A stretch of 64,000 bases of DNA from Paenibacillus phoenicis (GCF_034718895.1 NZ_JAYERP010000001.1:682001-746000); one strand, 5' to 3'; counted from the stretch's first letter, positions 53,303 through 62,495 are shown. Notes: generated by a model from the letters alone, not told the origin. Made by a program: numbers and translations.

Positions 53303-54163
53303 TTGATTCCCGAGCACGACTTGTTTGAAGTCCATATGAACCCTGATGACCGGGAGCGGGACATCACGGTCTTGTTTAGCGGACAAGGGCGGCCGCACCC
53401 GAACCATCGCATCGGGCCGTCCGTGCATGACTATTTTTTGCTGCATACGGTGTTTGAAGGGAAGGGGACGTATACCTGGGGAGGACAGGAATATTCTTGC
53501 CGGACGGGGGATACCTTTGTCATTTTTCCAGAGGGATTGTTCACTTACGAGGCGGATTCCCTAGATCCGTGGCATTACGCATGGGTTGCGTTAAGAGGAC
53601 CGGGGGGCCTTCGGCAGCTGGCGGATGTCGGCATTACGCCGGATAAACCGGTGGTTAGCTCCGGGGAGCCGGAGGAATTACGGGAGCTTTACGCTCGCCT
53701 GCGATCATCGTTCCGCCAAAGCGATCACCCGCATTTGGAAAGCCTCGAGGCGGCAGGCTGGGTGACGCTGCTGCTTCATCATTTTGGGGTTGCGAACCGG
53801 GAACACCTGCCTCGTTCCGCTGCGAAGGAGCCGGCAATGATCGACCGGCAGGTGGAGCAGGCGATCCGTTGGTTCCAGCTGCAATATCCGCAGCAAATCG
53901 GCATTGAAGAGCTGGCGCGCAATTTAGGGTACCATCGGGCCCATCTGTTCAGCGCCTTCAAGGCCCGGACAGGACTGTCGCCGAAGCAGTATTTAACGAA
54001 GGTAAGGATCGAAAAAGCGAAGGAGCTGCTCGCCGGCCCGTTAACCATCGACCAAATCGCTTCCTCTGTTGGTTTTAACGATGCCTTGTACTTCTCGCGG
54101 CAGTTTAAGAAATCCACGGGTATGTCCCCTAGTGAATATCGCAGCGGGAGCAGCAGGGGATGA
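53303..54163 (+). CDS. AraC-family regulator of the alpha-galactoside locus
   Basis: A 286-residue protein. An N-terminal cupin-like sugar-binding domain ('HDYFLLHTVFEGKGTYTWGG') is followed by two helix-turn-helices from about 190 ('IEELARNLGYHRAHLFSAF' and 'IDQIASSVGFNDALYFSRQF'). It starts with TTG at 53303, 9 bases after AGGAGG. Its divergent position and the 21-base direct repeat suggest it activates melA and perhaps the ABC operon with an alpha-galactoside inducer. Confidence 0.9.
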   Translation: MIPEHDLFEVHMNPDDRERDITVLFSGQGRPHPNHRIGPSVHDYFLLHTVFEGKGTYTWGGQEYSCRTGDTFVIFPEGLFTYEADSLDPWHYAWVALRGPGGLRQLADVGITPDKPVVSSGEPEELRELYARLRSSFRQSDHPHLESLEAAGWVTLLLHHFGVANREHLPRSAAKEPAMIDRQVEQAIRWFQLQYPQQIGIEELARNLGYHRAHLFSAFKARTGLSPKQYLTKVRIEKAKELLAGPLTIDQIASSVGFNDALYFSRQFKKSTGMSPSEYRSGSSRG

Positions 54164-54186
54164 GAGGGCAGGCGCTCTAAATACAT

Positions 54187-54214
54187 AAAAGGCGTTGTGC
54201 GAACAACGCCTTTT
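54187..54214. terminator. Bidirectional terminator between araC-like and ROK genes
   Basis: AAAAGGCGTTGT-GCGA-ACAACGCCTTTT, a perfect 12-base-pair stem between convergent genes. Confidence 0.9.
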
Positions 54215-54224
54215 GGGTTTAGCT

Positions 54225-55415
54225 TTATTCACCTGACCAACGCTGCAGCACCATCAGCGCGGCTCCCGTGGCTACGGCGGATTCAGTCAGCTGCCCTTGG
54301 GTAAAGAGCGGATTGTACTCGGGGTAATGGTAGGCATTTTGCTTGGCGACCTCAACCGCGGTATCGAAGACGAGCGGGTGGGCGCTGATCAGAGGGCCGC
54401 CTAGCACAACGTATTCGGGGTGCAAAGCATTAATCAAATTGGCCAATCCGGTTCCGAGGCAAACGGCCGTTTCCTGAAATTGTTCCTTAACCAGCGGATC
54501 ATCCTGCGACAAAGCGTCCACAAGGGTGGCGAAGTTGATCTGCTCCGGGGCTAGGCCGGACAACACGCTGCTGCGGCCGGCTTTCAGCTCTGCACGTACC
54601 CGATCTTCCAGCGCAGGTACGGACACAAAAGCTTCCAACGCGCCGGAGTTGCCTTTATTGCGGAGCTTTGGCCCATTCATCTGAATGATCATTTGCCCAA
54701 TCGCTCCCTCGGTATCGGCGGCGCCCCGGAGAATCCGGCCTTCCGACATGGCGGCTGAACGGATATTTACGCCAACATGCACATAAAGGGCATGCCGGAT
54801 TGTATCCGAGCGCAGCGCCCAGTGTTCGCCGATCAGCGCTGTGTTGGCGCCGTTGTCAAGCTTGGCGGGGATTCCGAGCCTTTCTTCAAGCATGGCACAG
54901 ATCGGGACATGGCTCCAGTAAGGTGCGGGGAACCACTCCGGTTCGAGGATGATGCCGTTTTGGTGATCCAGCGGGCCCACCGCCCCGATGCCGAGACCCA
55001 GAACGTCGGCGGATGTGATGCCGTGCTCTTGAAGAAACGTCTTGGCGGTGTCGGCAACAAGGTCAGACAGCACCTCCGGCGTCATGTGTTCGTCCATTTT
55101 CCAGCGGGCCCGCGACAACGGGGTCAAATGCATGTCATACAATCCGAGGACCGAGTAAATTCGGGAAATCTCCAGCCCCAAGATATACCGATACTTCGGA
55201 TTGGTCTGGAACAGGATCGGCTTGCGGCCGCCGGTCGAGTTCCCCAGCCCGGAGATGACGAGCAGCCCCCGGGAGGTCATCTCCTCCAGGAACCGCGTCA
55301 TGCTGCTGGGGGTGAGCGGAAATTCGTTCATTAAATCGGCTTTGGAGACGGTGCCGAGAAATGAAATTCGATCATAAATCTGCTTCTTAATTGAAGGATT
55401 GGAATGAGTCAACAT
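54225..55415 (-). CDS. ROK-family transcriptional regulator with degenerate kinase fold
   Basis: A 396-residue protein. Residues 1-65 are a winged helix ('GTVSKADLMNEFPLTPSSMT'). The rest is a ROK fold like NagC/XylR. Key kinase residues are changed: the usual DNDAN is DNGAN ('LDNGANTALIGEHW'), the usual GE-[IL]-GH is GAIGQ, and the cysteine zinc motif CxCGxxGC is replaced by 'RNKGNSGAL'. It therefore cannot phosphorylate sugars and probably lacks the structural zinc. It probably acts only as a sugar-responsive repressor. Confidence 0.87.
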   Translation of the reverse strand: MLTHSNPSIKKQIYDRISFLGTVSKADLMNEFPLTPSSMTRFLEEMTSRGLLVISGLGNSTGGRKPILFQTNPKYRYILGLEISRIYSVLGLYDMHLTPLSRARWKMDEHMTPEVLSDLVADTAKTFLQEHGITSADVLGLGIGAVGPLDHQNGIILEPEWFPAPYWSHVPICAMLEERLGIPAKLDNGANTALIGEHWALRSDTIRHALYVHVGVNIRSAAMSEGRILRGAADTEGAIGQMIIQMNGPKLRNKGNSGALEAFVSVPALEDRVRAELKAGRSSVLSGLAPEQINFATLVDALSQDDPLVKEQFQETAVCLGTGLANLINALHPEYVVLGGPLISAHPLVFDTAVEVAKQNAYHYPEYNPLFTQGQLTESAVATGAALMVLQRWSGE

Positions 55416-55541
55416 CGATAAAGGTCTCCATTTCCAAGTTCATACATCGGGATATTTTCAAGTATCAAGTATAAAGGGAGTTAGAGCTTAATACCAGCCC
55501 CTCTGAACTATCATCTGCATGTTGGACTAGGTATTTTTTTG

Positions 55542-55570
55542 TTGACTCTTTAAAAAATAAGTGATAATAT
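55542..55570 (+). promoter_or_regulatory. Promoter of tRNA-Leu copy 3
   Basis: TTGACT at 55542-55547 and TAATAT at 55565-55570 with 17-base spacing. The spacer 55416-55610 otherwise holds no gene. Confidence 0.6.
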
Positions 55571-55610
55571 AAATTCTGTTGCTGCAAACGATGCATCAAC
55601 CCATATATAT

Positions 55611-55695
<85 letters not shown>

Positions 55696-55706
55696 TCTTA
55701 TAAAGA

Positions 55707-55753
55707 ACAGCCTCGCAAACTCGCTCTTCGGAGCGGTTGGGAGGCTGTTTTTT
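55707..55753 (+). terminator. Terminator after tRNA-Leu copy 3
   Basis: ACAGCCTC pairs with GAGGCTGT, with an inner GCTC-TTCG-GAGC stem, followed by six T residues. It touches the stop of the neighbouring pseudogene. Confidence 0.82.
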
Positions 55754-56654
55754 CATGGGTTCGTGCTAAGATACCCCGTTAGATTGTCCAGTACTTTATG
55801 GGATAACCGTCCCCTTGCTTCCCGGGTAAAACCCGACACTTTCGCGGTATAGATGATTTGGGGGTAGCGGTGAAGCTCAGCTTTGAACTCCCCGGCACCG
55901 TCCGCGTCAAAAATCGCATAGTTTCCGCTCGCTTGGACCCATTCCCGAAAGGCAGCGGCATCAAATGGTGCACCCAGAGAGGTATTCACCAAAATTTTAC
56001 CATGCCCCAAAGCGGCGAATCTTCGGGCCCAAGGAGCTGGGTGTTTCTAGGCAAATGCATGGAGATGATTTCTGAGGTTTGCAGCAGATCGTGAAGCGGA
56101 GCATATGCATACCCTGCCTGCTCGCAATCCGGTTTGCGGCTCCGGCTGAAATATTGGACTTGCATGCCGAAGGCGGAAGCCCGATGCGCTAAAATTTAGC
56201 CGGTCGCGCCCATCCCGATGATCCCCAGCTTGCGCTGCTGCAGCTCAATCGGTTCACTTTGCCATTGGTGCGGGCCCAAGCCTTTGAGCAAACGGATGAG
56301 CTCGCTCAAAGTGAATTCGGCAACCCCTTCATCGCCGTAATCCCGGACGCCACGAACCTCGATGCCGCGGGCCCTTGCCGCAGGGATATCGACGTTGGCC
56401 GACCGCTCATCATACAGGCTGCAGCACATTCCGATATATCGAATCGCAGGGCTCTTTGCGATCACCTCATCATCGATTCTCGTTCTCCAGGATACCAAGA
56501 CACAATCCGCTCCTTGGATCCTTTCCATTAACTCGTCTTTGCTTTGCGGATCGTGGTCAAACCGAAGGATGGGCTGTTTCGAGTGCTTTTGCAATTCCTC
56601 GAAGGCCCAGGCTTCGAGCCCAACGTTGTCCGCGCATACAATTTGGTTAAACAT
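55753..56654 (-). pseudogene. D-2-hydroxyacid dehydrogenase pseudogene
   Basis: Read on the minus strand, the frame from 56654 ('MFNQIVCADNVGLEAWAFEE') follows an NAD-dependent 2-hydroxyacid dehydrogenase up to its Rossmann motif 'LGIIGMGATG'. A TAA at 56196-56198 then interrupts it, where the family would have an ordinary residue (one base from AAA). The same frame continues as 'ILAHRASAFGMQVQYFSRS'. Near 56020-56030 a one-base frameshift moves the reading to 'FAALGHGKILVNTSLGAPFD', which runs to the stop at 55753. Two independent lesions make sequencing error less likely. Confidence 0.85.
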
Positions 56655-56771
56655 GATTTCTACTAAAACCTCCCTGATCCAGCAGCTTACGCACGTCACA
56701 TGCTTGTTTTCTACTATATCACGAAGTGACGGTTTCTCGCTGAACCCTCCAGTAGAAACGCCATAAGGACC

Positions 56772-57266
56772 TTATTCCGGGAGGGTTTCCAGCAGTAGTT
56801 CAGCCAGTCGGCACCCCTTGGAAAGCAGGTCGGTTGCATCAAACGGGGAGGGGCCAATCGGCGGAAACCAGTCTTCTTGCTCCGCAAGCGTTCGCGGGTT
56901 TGGAACGCCATCCGGTTTGGCGGCGTCAGCTGGATCCCAAGGAACAGACCCCGCTTCCTCGACGAGGGGCCATACTTGCGAATCCCCGCTCATCGAGATG
57001 TATCTTACCATCGCCGCCGCTTCTGTCATGTGACGCAACAGACCGGCTGCCTCCTCGCTGAAACCGGAAACGACAAGCAAACGCAAGGCAAGCAGCGAGT
57101 TATGAAACCGGGTTAATCCCTGCAAGTAGGCATACGCCTTTACGTTCTGCGGCACCGGCAGCTCCAGCAGCGCCTCCTCCAACCGATCGGCTGATTGGTC
57201 CAAGAGCTGGAGCCATGCGGCGTGGCGCTGTTCCATTTCAGCGATCGTCTCCTCGTAACCATACAT
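56772..57266 (-). CDS. Hypothetical 164-residue helical protein
   Basis: Not recognised with confidence. A soluble, Leu/Glu/Ala-rich helical protein whose centre 'RFHNSLLALRLLVVSGFSEE' and 'LLRHMTEAAAMVRYI' resembles helical DUF5677-type proteins of unknown function. The C-terminal 50 residues are rich in Pro, Asp and Glu. The start at 57266 (GAGGTGA 7 bases before) is preferred to the frame start at 57296. Confidence 0.65.
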   Translation of the reverse strand: MYGYEETIAEMEQRHAAWLQLLDQSADRLEEALLELPVPQNVKAYAYLQGLTRFHNSLLALRLLVVSGFSEEAAGLLRHMTEAAAMVRYISMSGDSQVWPLVEEAGSVPWDPADAAKPDGVPNPRTLAEQEDWFPPIGPSPFDATDLLSKGCRLAELLLETLPE

Positions 57267-57394
57267 CGGTTCTTCACCTCGATTGTTCCGATTCATTATC
57301 TGAAGATACTTTAATCGATGAAATGCATTTCAGGTCAACCCTTTATTGGCGGAAAAAAGAGAAGGGTGAAGTGAACGATGGAGGCGGCTAAATA

Positions 57395-57985
57395 AGTGCG
57401 GAAAAAGGGTTGTTCCGTCAAGCTGCTGCGAAAGGGCTTATTCCTTCCAAGGCGAATGATGGATGCAGTCGCAGAAGTTAGTCCGTTTAAAGTGAATTTT
57501 ACCCGCGGCATCCCCGCTTGCACCTCAAACTGCTGGGGGTCGAAGACGTCGTCGAATACTTGGTATCGGGGGAGGCGGACTTTGCCGTGACGATCCTGCA
57601 GGAGGAAGACGAACGGTTTGCGGTCATTCCTCTCTATCAAGAGCCGGTGGTGATGTTTCCCGAGACGCATCGCTGCCGCCAACTGGTTGATGCGGCTTGT
57701 GCAATCAAGGGGTTTACGCTGCACCCCCACATCGAAACAACCACCATCGATTCCTTGCTGCAGCTAGTCCGTTCCGGCGCAGGCGTAACGATCCTGTCCA
57801 AGACGCTGTTGGAAATGTACGATTTGGAAAAATTATGCCTCCTTCCGCTGCGGAATCCTTCTTTGACCCGGAAGGTAGGGATCGTGTACCTGAAGGATAA
57901 ATACCTTGGTGCGGCGGCACGGGAATTTATTACGCTAATTCAAGAACGGGTCCAGACGTTGAAGAAGATCCAGGTGCAGGGCTGA
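57395..57985 (+). pseudogene. LysR-family regulator remnant (effector domain only)
   Basis: From about 57491 the frame reads 'FYPRHPRLHLKLLGVEDVVE' and on to 'LLQLVRSGAGVTILSKTL' and a normal LysR effector-domain C-terminus. Upstream it meets a stop at 57488-57490. In another frame 'GLFRQAAAKGLIPSKAND' resembles the wing after the LysR helix-turn-helix. No intact DNA-binding domain is present. It is decayed by truncation and frameshift; any product from the TTG at 57518 would be an effector domain alone. Confidence 0.7.
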
Positions 57986-57994
57986 TGGGAAGAG

Positions 57995-58055
57995 AGCCGA
58001 CCCCTGGGGAGAGAAGTCTGATTTAAGGCTTCACTCTCCGGGGGGCTTTTTTTAT
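57995..58055 (+). terminator. Terminator after the LysR remnant
   Basis: An imperfect stem between AGCCGACCCCTGGGGAGAG and CTCTCCGGGGGGCT, followed by a seven-T run. Confidence 0.75.
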
Positions 58056-58141
58056 AGGTTGGATCAAGCTCAGGTAAGGGCGGCGTAGCGCATGTTTCCG
58101 GACAGGGACAGTCATACTAGCAGAAAGGAGGCTGGTGTGGA

Positions 58142-58666
58142 TTGACGGCGGGAGAAATCGCTTTTTACTTTCTGCTGTATGCGTTATTTGGCTGGCTGCT
58201 CGAAAATGTGTACAACCTTTTTACGCAAGGCGAGTTCTGGAAGGAAGGTTTTATGAAAGGACCGTTTAAGCCGATGTACGGCGTTGCCCCAGTTCTGTTG
58301 CTGTGGCTTGTCCAGGTGGGTGGAGGACACCGGCTACTGCTTACCGGATTGCTGTGCTTAATCATCCCCACCGTAGTGGAAGGAGTTAGCGGCTGCTTGC
58401 TGCTGATGTTGTTTGGTCGGAGATGGTGGGATTATTCGGGGTTGCGCTTCCAGCTTGGCGGCCATATTTGTCTGAAGTTTTCGTTGTATTGGGGCGTTCT
58501 GTCGGTATTCACGCTGAAAGTGGTGCACCCGCTGGCGGAACAGGCCTATCGAAGCGTTTCTCCTGTATGGCCGGTGGTTGGGCCGGCGCTACTATTGTTA
58601 TTTGCCATTGATCTGGCGTGGACCTGTCTTACGCGGCGAAGAGAATATCGCGGGAGCTTGATCTAG
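58142..58666 (+). CDS. CmpB-like putative ABC transporter permease (PF06541)
   Basis: A 174-residue membrane protein with about five helices. The signature 'FFLLYALFGWLLENVYN'-like start and 'GFMKGPFKPMYGVAPVLLL' match the family labelled putative ABC transporter permease (CmpB). True transport activity is not established. It starts with TTG at 58142, 10 bases after AAAGGAGG. No ATPase is nearby. It is followed 33 bases later by a deacetylase gene, perhaps co-transcribed. Confidence 0.8.
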   Translation: MTAGEIAFYFLLYALFGWLLENVYNLFTQGEFWKEGFMKGPFKPMYGVAPVLLLWLVQVGGGHRLLLTGLLCLIIPTVVEGVSGCLLLMLFGRRWWDYSGLRFQLGGHICLKFSLYWGVLSVFTLKVVHPLAEQAYRSVSPVWPVVGPALLLLFAIDLAWTCLTRRREYRGSLI

Positions 58667-58699
58667 CCCATCGTTGCTTAAGAGAAAGGAGGAAGCCTC

Positions 58700-59623
58700 A
58701 TGTCCTATTTCAAAAAACTGGTTCGACGGATCCCAATACTGGCTGCCGGTGGTCTTGCCGCGCTGTTGCTAACGGCCTCGATTAGCGGACAAGCCGCGCC
58801 GACAGCAAATAATTTAGCAGAGAACCCGGGCACGGAATCAAGTGAAGTGAAGTCAGAAACACAAGATCATAAGGCCGCCCTCAAACCACGATCCGCTTCC
58901 CACAAGGTGGCGGTGATTATTGACGATTTAGGGAACGGGATGGCCGGTACAGAGGAAATCCTCAACCTGCCGATCAAATTAACCGTGGCGGTCATGCCAT
59001 TCCTGGAAACGACGCAGGAGGATGCCCGGCGGGCGCATGAGTACGGGCACGACGTGATCATTCATATGCCGATGGAGCCCAAGCAAGGGAAGGCGGAATG
59101 GTTGGGACCTGGGGCGATCCTCTCCAGCATGACAGACGAGGAGATCCGGCAAAGGGTTGAAGCCGCGATTGACCAAGTTCCCTATGCCATCGGGATGAAC
59201 AATCATATGGGCTCGAAGGTGACTGAGGACGAGCGGGTGATGTCGGTGATTTTGGAGGTATGCCGCGAGCGGGGGTTATTTTTCATTGACAGCAAAACGA
59301 ACTCTCGGTCCGTTGTTCCCCGCTTAAGCGAGAAGATGGGGCTGCCCCGGCTGGAAAACGATATTTTTCTGGACGATGTAGGCAGCGAAGCGCATGTTAC
59401 GAAACAACTGCGGCAGGTCCTGAACATCCTAAATAAAGGTAAGCGCAATAGCTGCGTAACGATCGGGCATGTAGGGGTACAGGGTAAGAAAACCGCGGCC
59501 GCCTTGAAAAAGAACATCCCAATTTTACAGGCTGAAGGTGTCCAATTCATCGGGACGAGTGAGCTGGTCTGGGAACAAATTAGTCCCAGCCTTCAGCTGG
59601 GACCGGGGTTTACATTACCGTAA
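58700..59623 (+). CDS. Divergent polysaccharide deacetylase family protein (PF04748)
   Basis: A 307-residue exported protein. The signal peptide covers about 1-32 ('LAALLLTASISGQA'). The catalytic domain starts 'KVAVIIDDLGNG' with the metal-binding aspartates, then 'DVIIHMPMEP', 'GMNNHMGSKV' and 'LFFIDSKTN'. The family acts on cell-surface polysaccharides, probably as a deacetylase. AAAGGAGGAAG precedes the ATG. It is convergent with a CwlD-like amidase with 14 bases of overlap at the stops, both being cell-wall genes. Confidence 0.9.
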   Translation: MSYFKKLVRRIPILAAGGLAALLLTASISGQAAPTANNLAENPGTESSEVKSETQDHKAALKPRSASHKVAVIIDDLGNGMAGTEEILNLPIKLTVAVMPFLETTQEDARRAHEYGHDVIIHMPMEPKQGKAEWLGPGAILSSMTDEEIRQRVEAAIDQVPYAIGMNNHMGSKVTEDERVMSVILEVCRERGLFFIDSKTNSRSVVPRLSEKMGLPRLENDIFLDDVGSEAHVTKQLRQVLNILNKGKRNSCVTIGHVGVQGKKTAAALKKNIPILQAEGVQFIGTSELVWEQISPSLQLGPGFTLP

Positions 59624-60311
59624 AGTATTCGGCGATGCCGCGATACAATGCTTCGGCAATCTTCTGTTGACCGCGTCTGTTCGTGAGGATAGCGCGGTCT
59701 TCCTCGTTGCTGAGGAAGCCCATCTCTACAATTACAGCCGGACAATCGATATGGTTCAATAAATAAAACGGCTTGCCAAGCTCCGGGGTTCGGGAAACGT
59801 CCAGCTGGTAAAACCGCTCCAGCGACCGTTGAATCGAAGCGGCCAGTATGGCGCTGCGTCCTTCATTCTGATGGAGCACAAGCGGTCCGCGTTTGGCCGG
59901 ATTCCGTCCCCAGTTGACATGCAGGCTGACGACGATCGAAGCGGGCAACTGTTCGCTAAGTTCCTTGCGCTGCGCCAAATCCCGCAGGTGCCGCGAGCGG
60001 CTTGGAAGCCAGCGGTTGTCGTCGCTTAAGGCGTAATCACCAGTCCGGTTGAGAATCGCGCGGTAGCCGTGGCTTCGGAGGACGACGTAAAGCCGACGCC
60101 CGATTTCGAGATTGATGTCCTTTTCGAGATATTGTTTATAAGACGTGCCGCCGTCGATTCCGCCGTGGCCGGCATCGATCAGAATCACCGGCTCGGGGAA
60201 GGCATGCCTGAGGTCGTTGCCTTCATCCGCCGCGGCCGGAGCGATGCCGCTTCCCAAGGCAATGGAGACCGTCAACGTTAGCGTTAACAGGCATCGTATC
60301 ATTTTTCCCAT
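59610..60311 (-). CDS. N-acetylmuramoyl-L-alanine amidase, CwlD-like
   Basis: A 233-residue amidase_3 protein, near the size of CwlD (237). A signal peptide or anchor lies at about 1-28. Zinc ligands are His49 in 'DAGHGGIDGG', Glu63 in 'YLEKDINLEIG' and His in 'SLHVNWG' (near 132), and the catalytic Glu is in 'VIVEMGFLSN' (near 203). CwlD removes muramic acid side chains to allow muramic lactam formation in the spore cortex. The start at 60311 lies 6 bases after AAGGTG. Confidence 0.88.
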   Translation of the reverse strand: MGKMIRCLLTLTLTVSIALGSGIAPAAADEGNDLRHAFPEPVILIDAGHGGIDGGTSYKQYLEKDINLEIGRRLYVVLRSHGYRAILNRTGDYALSDDNRWLPSRSRHLRDLAQRKELSEQLPASIVVSLHVNWGRNPAKRGPLVLHQNEGRSAILAASIQRSLERFYQLDVSRTPELGKPFYLLNHIDCPAVIVEMGFLSNEEDRAILTNRRGQQKIAEALYRGIAEYFTVM

Positions 60312-60481
60312 TTGTCTCACCTTTCAGGAGATACTTCCTCTATAGAGTAAACCTGCGGCGGGGAAATCATGCATTCCGCGGCTGCGGTCATACGTCTGGG
60401 GATTTGCGGGTTTAAGGTGGAGGGAATCGGCGCAAACTAGGGCTAACGAAGAACGACAATGCGAGAAAGGAGCTTATCTCC

Positions 60482-60709
60482 ATGGCCAAAGGTGACGAAT
60501 TGGTCAAATATATCACCGAACGGGTAGTAGATTACGTGGAAACCCCGCGGGAAATCCGCCGCGAGCGGTCGAAGGCGAAGGAACCGTGGAGCCGGCGCTG
60601 GTTCGGCATGATCCCGTCCTCCATCTCCCTGTGGGCCGGGCAGCTTCCCAAGCCAAAGAAGAAAGAAGCCCAGAGAAAAGAACAGGCTTCTCACTCACGG
60701 AAAGTTTGA
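60482..60709 (+). CDS. YqzE-family protein
   Basis: A 75-residue basic protein. 'ELVKYITERVVDYVETPREI' followed by 'RWFGMIPSSISLW' is the YqzE pattern. In B. subtilis yqzE belongs to the comG competence region, but no com genes are near here. Function unknown. AAAGGAG precedes the ATG by about 10 bases, and a terminator follows. Confidence 0.82.
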   Translation: MAKGDELVKYITERVVDYVETPREIRRERSKAKEPWSRRWFGMIPSSISLWAGQLPKPKKKEAQRKEQASHSRKV

Positions 60710-60739
60710 GTAAGCCGAAGCTGAACCCGGTTATTGATG

Positions 60740-60781
60740 ACAGCCGCCTTCTGTCCCGAAAGGGAGAGGGCGGCTGTTTTT
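60740..60781 (+). terminator. Terminator after the YqzE-like gene
   Basis: ACAGCCGCC and GGCGGCTGT arms with an internal TCCC-GAAA-GGGA stem and a T run. Confidence 0.82.
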
Positions 60782-60865
60782 AGATGCGCTTGGGAGCCGG
60801 GGATATTCTTTCTTTGTCATTGCCATCGTCATCTTCGCCTTCGTGCCCATTTGCCCTGCACCAAC

Positions 60866-62362
60866 TCATCCCCCTCGCGCCAACTCATCCGCTAACTGGA
60901 CCAACAGGTGAACGCCTTCACGAATTTGTGCCTCATTCTTAAACGAAAAGCTGAGTCGGATCCGGTCATCCATTTCCCCCAAGGGATCACAAATCGTTCC
61001 GGGGACGAACGTCAACCCGCGGCGGACGCCCTCGGTGAGCAGTTGATTGGAGCTTAAGCCTTCAGGAAGGCGGACCCACAAGTTTAATCCGCCTTGCGGA
61101 CGGTACCACTGCCATCCGGTGCCGGCGGCAAGCGCTTGCTCCATCACGTCCCGGCGAATCTGCAGCGCCGTCCGAAGCTTCTCCAGGTGCTGCTGGAGCC
61201 GCTCGGACTCGAAGCAGTGCTGGAACAGCTTCTGGTTGACCAGCGGCGTGCCGTTGTCGGCCAGCGATTTGGCCGTCAGCAGCGGGGCCATTACCGCCGC
61301 GCGAGCGGCAACGGCGCATATGCGCAGCCCCGGCGCCAGGTATTTGCTGAAGGTGCGCAGGTATACAACCCAGCCTTCCGTATCGTAGGAATAGAGCGGC
61401 GGGGGAGGCGGCGCATCGAAATAAACGTCATGAACCGCGTCATCCTCGACGATCAGGCAGCCGTAGCGCTCGGCCAGCTCCACCAGCCGCTTGCGTTGGC
61501 TGGCCGGCACGATAAATCCCGTCGGATTATGAAATGTAGGATTCATATAAAACATCCGGGGTTTATGGCGCTTCATATAACCCTCAACAAGGTCGAGGTC
61601 ATATCCGTCCCGATGAATCTCCACAGGGAGGAGACGCGCGCCCCGCTGACGGAAGCAATCGAGCGCCGAGCTGTAGGTTGGGCGTTCCACCAACACATAA
61701 TCCATCGGACGAAGAAAAACGCCAGCCAGCAGGTCGATCGCTTGCTGGCCGCCGGTCGTGATCAGCAGCTCGTCGCAGGAGACTTGAAGCTTATCTTTTC
61801 GCTGCATATCCGCACAGAGCAGTTCCCGCAGCTCCTCGTCCCCCTGGACGGAGGAATAGGTGCCCAGCAGCTTAGGATAACGGTCGAACACCTGCTTCAC
61901 GTGGTCTGACAGGAACAGATTCGGCAGCAGGTTCGGGTCGATGAGTACTTGGGAGAAAGAGTAGACCGCTGGGATCTGGTGAATCTCGCTTAAGGTATTC
62001 TGCAGATGACCGGTCCCGTGCCGAGCTAGAGCGTTAAACGTTGTTCCGCCTGCTCCGCCGGTGGTCAGGTTGGAACGGGTGTTGCTCGCATCCTCGGGTT
62101 CGGCGGGATCAGTATACGGTCGGCCTCCGGACACGTAATAACCGGATTTTTCCTTGACGTAAATGTATCCTTGCTCCTTCAGCAGCCCGTAGGCCCGGAA
62201 GACGGTTAACCGGTGAAGCTGCAGCTCGCCCGCTAACTCACGCACGGAGGGCAGCTTATCGTGCGCCTTCCAATCCCCCCGATGAATCCGGTCCAGGATA
62301 TACTTATACACTTGCGTATACCGAATCCTCCCAGGCTCTGCCGGCTTTGGCCTTATGTTCAT
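60866..62362 (-). CDS. MocR-type regulator (GntR helix-turn-helix fused to PLP aminotransferase)
   Basis: A 498-residue protein. Residues about 8-75 are a GntR winged helix ('KLPSVRELAGELQLHRLTVF'). A linker to about 130 leads to a class I aminotransferase fold with the PLP lysine in 'TFSKYLAPGLRI' and 'YMNPTFHNPTGF'. These fusions regulate genes in response to PLP or amino compounds. The start at 62362 is set by GGAG 8 bases upstream. It is divergent from an EamA transporter across a 133-base spacer with a direct repeat. Confidence 0.9.
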   Translation of the reverse strand: MNIRPKPAEPGRIRYTQVYKYILDRIHRGDWKAHDKLPSVRELAGELQLHRLTVFRAYGLLKEQGYIYVKEKSGYYVSGGRPYTDPAEPEDASNTRSNLTTGGAGGTTFNALARHGTGHLQNTLSEIHQIPAVYSFSQVLIDPNLLPNLFLSDHVKQVFDRYPKLLGTYSSVQGDEELRELLCADMQRKDKLQVSCDELLITTGGQQAIDLLAGVFLRPMDYVLVERPTYSSALDCFRQRGARLLPVEIHRDGYDLDLVEGYMKRHKPRMFYMNPTFHNPTGFIVPASQRKRLVELAERYGCLIVEDDAVHDVYFDAPPPPPLYSYDTEGWVVYLRTFSKYLAPGLRICAVAARAAVMAPLLTAKSLADNGTPLVNQKLFQHCFESERLQQHLEKLRTALQIRRDVMEQALAAGTGWQWYRPQGGLNLWVRLPEGLSSNQLLTEGVRRGLTFVPGTICDPLGEMDDRIRLSFSFKNEAQIREGVHLLVQLADELARGG

Positions 62363-62417
62363 CGCCATCTCTCCTTCGCTTTGTGCCGTGAGTCTATTTT
62401 ATCCGTAAAGCCCGAGT

Positions 62418-62445
62418 ATCTGTTCTATGATGAGTCATCTGTTCT
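62418..62445. promoter_or_regulatory. Direct-repeat operator candidate for the MocR regulator
   Basis: ATCTGTTCT at 62418-62426 and 62437-62445, a 19-base period, between the regulator and the transporter. TATGAT at 62459-62464 may be the transporter -10 element. Confidence 0.6.
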
Positions 62446-62495
62446 GTCCTCTTTCCTGTATGATACATTTCAACAGCTGAAAGGGGAAGATTTCC

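Noticed and set aside
57335..57730. A 131-residue minus-strand frame
   Set aside because: It is antisense to the LysR remnant and shows no start site or family pattern.
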